Shown piece after piece: positions 24,023 to 24,915 of a DNA stretch of 24,915 bases (position 1 is the first letter of the stretch; each line of letters begins with the position of its first letter). Source of the DNA: a virus. A model generated the notes under the pieces. The model searched no databases. It was given only the letters and a program-made list of their open reading frames with translations, and had not been told where the DNA came from. Both the position numbers and the translations under genes were made by a program. Location of the stretch: positions 1 through 24,915 of IMG/VR virus record IMGVR_UViG_3300042453_001630. One strand, 5' to 3'.

Positions 24023-24307
24023 CTAGAATCCTTTGGATTTCAAGTAATCTTCGATTCTTTTTGTGCGCTCGTCAATTCGGGCCAAGGTCTCGCTGCGGGT
24101 TTGGTTCTCTTGATTCATTAGGTCAATCCGCGCATCCTGTTTTGCATCATTGGTTTGTATATGTCGCATCTGCTCTGGCAAGACAATCCACCCATTGAGG
24201 GCCGAAAACAAAGTAATCATCAAGGCAACCCCCGCAATCAACTCGCTCATCGTGAGCTTCACGCCTCTCTCAAGTCCCCTCCTTCTTGGTATTTCTTCGA
24301 TGCTCAT
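24023..24307 (-). CDS. Membrane protein with coiled coil (spanin- or holin-accessory-like)
   Basis: 94 aa. The ATG at 24307 is chosen because it overlaps the upstream stop as ATGA; a longer reading to 24343 lies inside the neighbour. A basic N-terminus (PRRRGLERGVKL) precedes one membrane helix at ~23-43 (LIAGVALMITLFSALNGWIVL). Residues ~50-90 form a heptad-like coiled coil (DAKQDARIDLMNQENQTRSE). One TM plus coiled coil is the shape of hemolysin XhlA-like or i-spanin-like phage lysis proteins. Which of these applies cannot be decided. Confidence 0.65.
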   Translation of the reverse strand: MSIEEIPRRRGLERGVKLTMSELIAGVALMITLFSALNGWIVLPEQMRHIQTNDAKQDARIDLMNQENQTRSETLARIDERTKRIEDYLKSKGF

Positions 24308-24699
24308 AGTGAAGTAATAATGGAAGCCACTTGATAGCGCCAAGGCCAGTCGATATAGGTGGCTAAGTTTGCGGGGTTGGCTGTGTCTCCGCGATAGGCA
24401 GCGGCAATATGCCCCAAAGCTTGTCTTTCATTCCATTGGATGAGTCCAGCCCCCGACACCGAAACAGCATCATAAATAGCCTTCCAGACATAGTTCTTAG
24501 GAAGAGAGATATACGATGCCTCATCCAATGGTGCGCCTGCGGCTACGGCGATCTTAGCCCAGAGATACTGTTCTGGGAGAGTGTAGTAATCCGCGACCGA
24601 CCCCGAATACTGAATATTAACCAGCCATTGGGCCAGCATCATCCTTCGGGGCTGATCCGCCGCCGAAGCAAACACCGCATCTAAAGTAGGGAGAGCCAT
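24304..24699 (-). CDS. Small phage protein with three Y..[LW]P..Y repeats
   Basis: 131 aa, ATG at 24699. A 15-residue motif occurs three times: ADYYTLPEQYLWAKI (36-50), ASYISLPKNYVWKAI (61-75) and ATYIDWPWRYQVASI (113-127), giving A-x-Y-x-x-[LW]-P-x-x-Y-x-[WV]-x-x-I. The protein is Ala-, Tyr- and Trp-rich with no membrane helix. It lies directly before the lysis-type genes and after an acidic protein, a position often held by late virion or tail proteins. Family not recognised. Confidence 0.65.
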   Translation of the reverse strand: MALPTLDAVFASAADQPRRMMLAQWLVNIQYSGSVADYYTLPEQYLWAKIAVAAGAPLDEASYISLPKNYVWKAIYDAVSVSGAGLIQWNERQALGHIAAAYRGDTANPANLATYIDWPWRYQVASIITSL

Positions 24700-24718
24700 A
24701 GCCTATGGTCTCCGTCCT

Positions 24719-24915
24719 TTAAGCCATGCCCATGATACGCTCACCCATGCCAGCCATAGGAGAAGCTGCTTCCATTTCGTCAGCAGCCTCGTCCTCCATC
24801 TCGTCTTCGTCTTCGGCCTCTTCAGCCGCAATCTCGACGCCAGCCAACATAGTGGGAACCAGCGAATCTCCGTCAACACGGAAGGTCACAAGCTCTTCAA
24901 AGGTGTCGCCATCAG
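24719..24915 (-). CDS. C-terminal fragment of a phage protein with acidic tail
   Basis: The frame is open from the window end to a TAA at 24719-24721. The visible ~65 residues run from DGDTFEELVTFRVDGDSLVP through a Glu/Asp/Ala-rich segment (EEAEDEDEMEDEAADEMEAA) to a Met/Gly end (MAGMGERIMGMA). The start is outside the window, and the family cannot be identified. The gap to the next gene holds AGGACGGAG about 10 nt before that gene's ATG, one of the better SD candidates here. Confidence 0.65.
   Translation of the reverse strand, partial: DGDTFEELVTFRVDGDSLVPTMLAGVEIAAEEAEDEDEMEDEAADEMEAASPMAGMGERIMGMA

Overview
The window is a stretch of a tailed bacteriophage (or prophage) genome. The support is a lysis cassette (CHAP-type endolysin with several small membrane proteins), typical phage nucleic-acid genes (Cas4/RecB-like nuclease, metallophosphoesterase, DUF4406, SWIM zinc protein), a free-standing HNH endonuclease, and one enormous gene (3181 codons) of the phage 'polyvalent protein' type. 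Genes are very densely packed, mostly on the minus strand, with stop and start codons overlapping or nearly touching. The host cannot be named. Few starts have a convincing Shine-Dalgarno sequence, which would suit a host that depends weakly on it (Bacteroidota or Verrucomicrobiota are possible), but this is only inference. The virion type is also uncertain: the giant polyvalent gene suggests a short-tailed virus, and no tape-measure, terminase or capsid gene is visible here.

Layout, in the direction of minus-strand transcription (high to low coordinates). 24915-22468: tail of an acidic protein, a small protein with three internal Y..[LW]P..Y repeats, then lysis-type genes (TM plus coiled coil, LLH-holin-like, two-TM holin-like protein with half a peptidoglycan-binding motif, a small ORF, the CHAP endolysin). 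22468-20183: a 51-aa zinc ribbon too short for routine ORF calling, two small proteins, a DUF4406/DUF6378-like fusion, a metallophosphoesterase and a small helix-turn-helix protein. 20186-17362: a two-gene cassette on the PLUS strand, comprising a 786-aa beta-rich, internally repeated protein (fibre-like) and a small partner. 17279-16515: a very AT-rich HNH endonuclease gene followed by a clear intrinsic terminator and, just past it, a sigma70-like promoter for the next operon. 16381-13875: a DNA-metabolism run (OB-like protein, SWIM protein, Cas4-like nuclease) interleaved with three small lysine-rich proteins. 13878-237: a GT-A type glycosyltransferase-like protein, a conserved structural-type protein, two low-complexity/coiled-coil proteins and the giant polyvalent protein. 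1-240 holds the 3' end of a plus-strand gene converging on the giant gene.

How it may fit together: the low-coordinate genes look like a virion/ejection module ending in a protein that could be packaged and delivered with the DNA (N-terminal helical repeats and Gly/Ala-rich membrane-like segments, then an ExoX-C-like patch, a Strawberry-notch/DarB-like SF2 helicase, a degenerate metallopeptidase-like segment and a long helical C-terminus). The middle genes support recombination and replication, and the high-coordinate genes lyse the host. The most interesting signal is that the pentapeptide RESRR occurs three times in the giant protein, exactly between its recognisable domains.

Calls are from reading alone. 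Family names rest on remembered motifs and not on searches.
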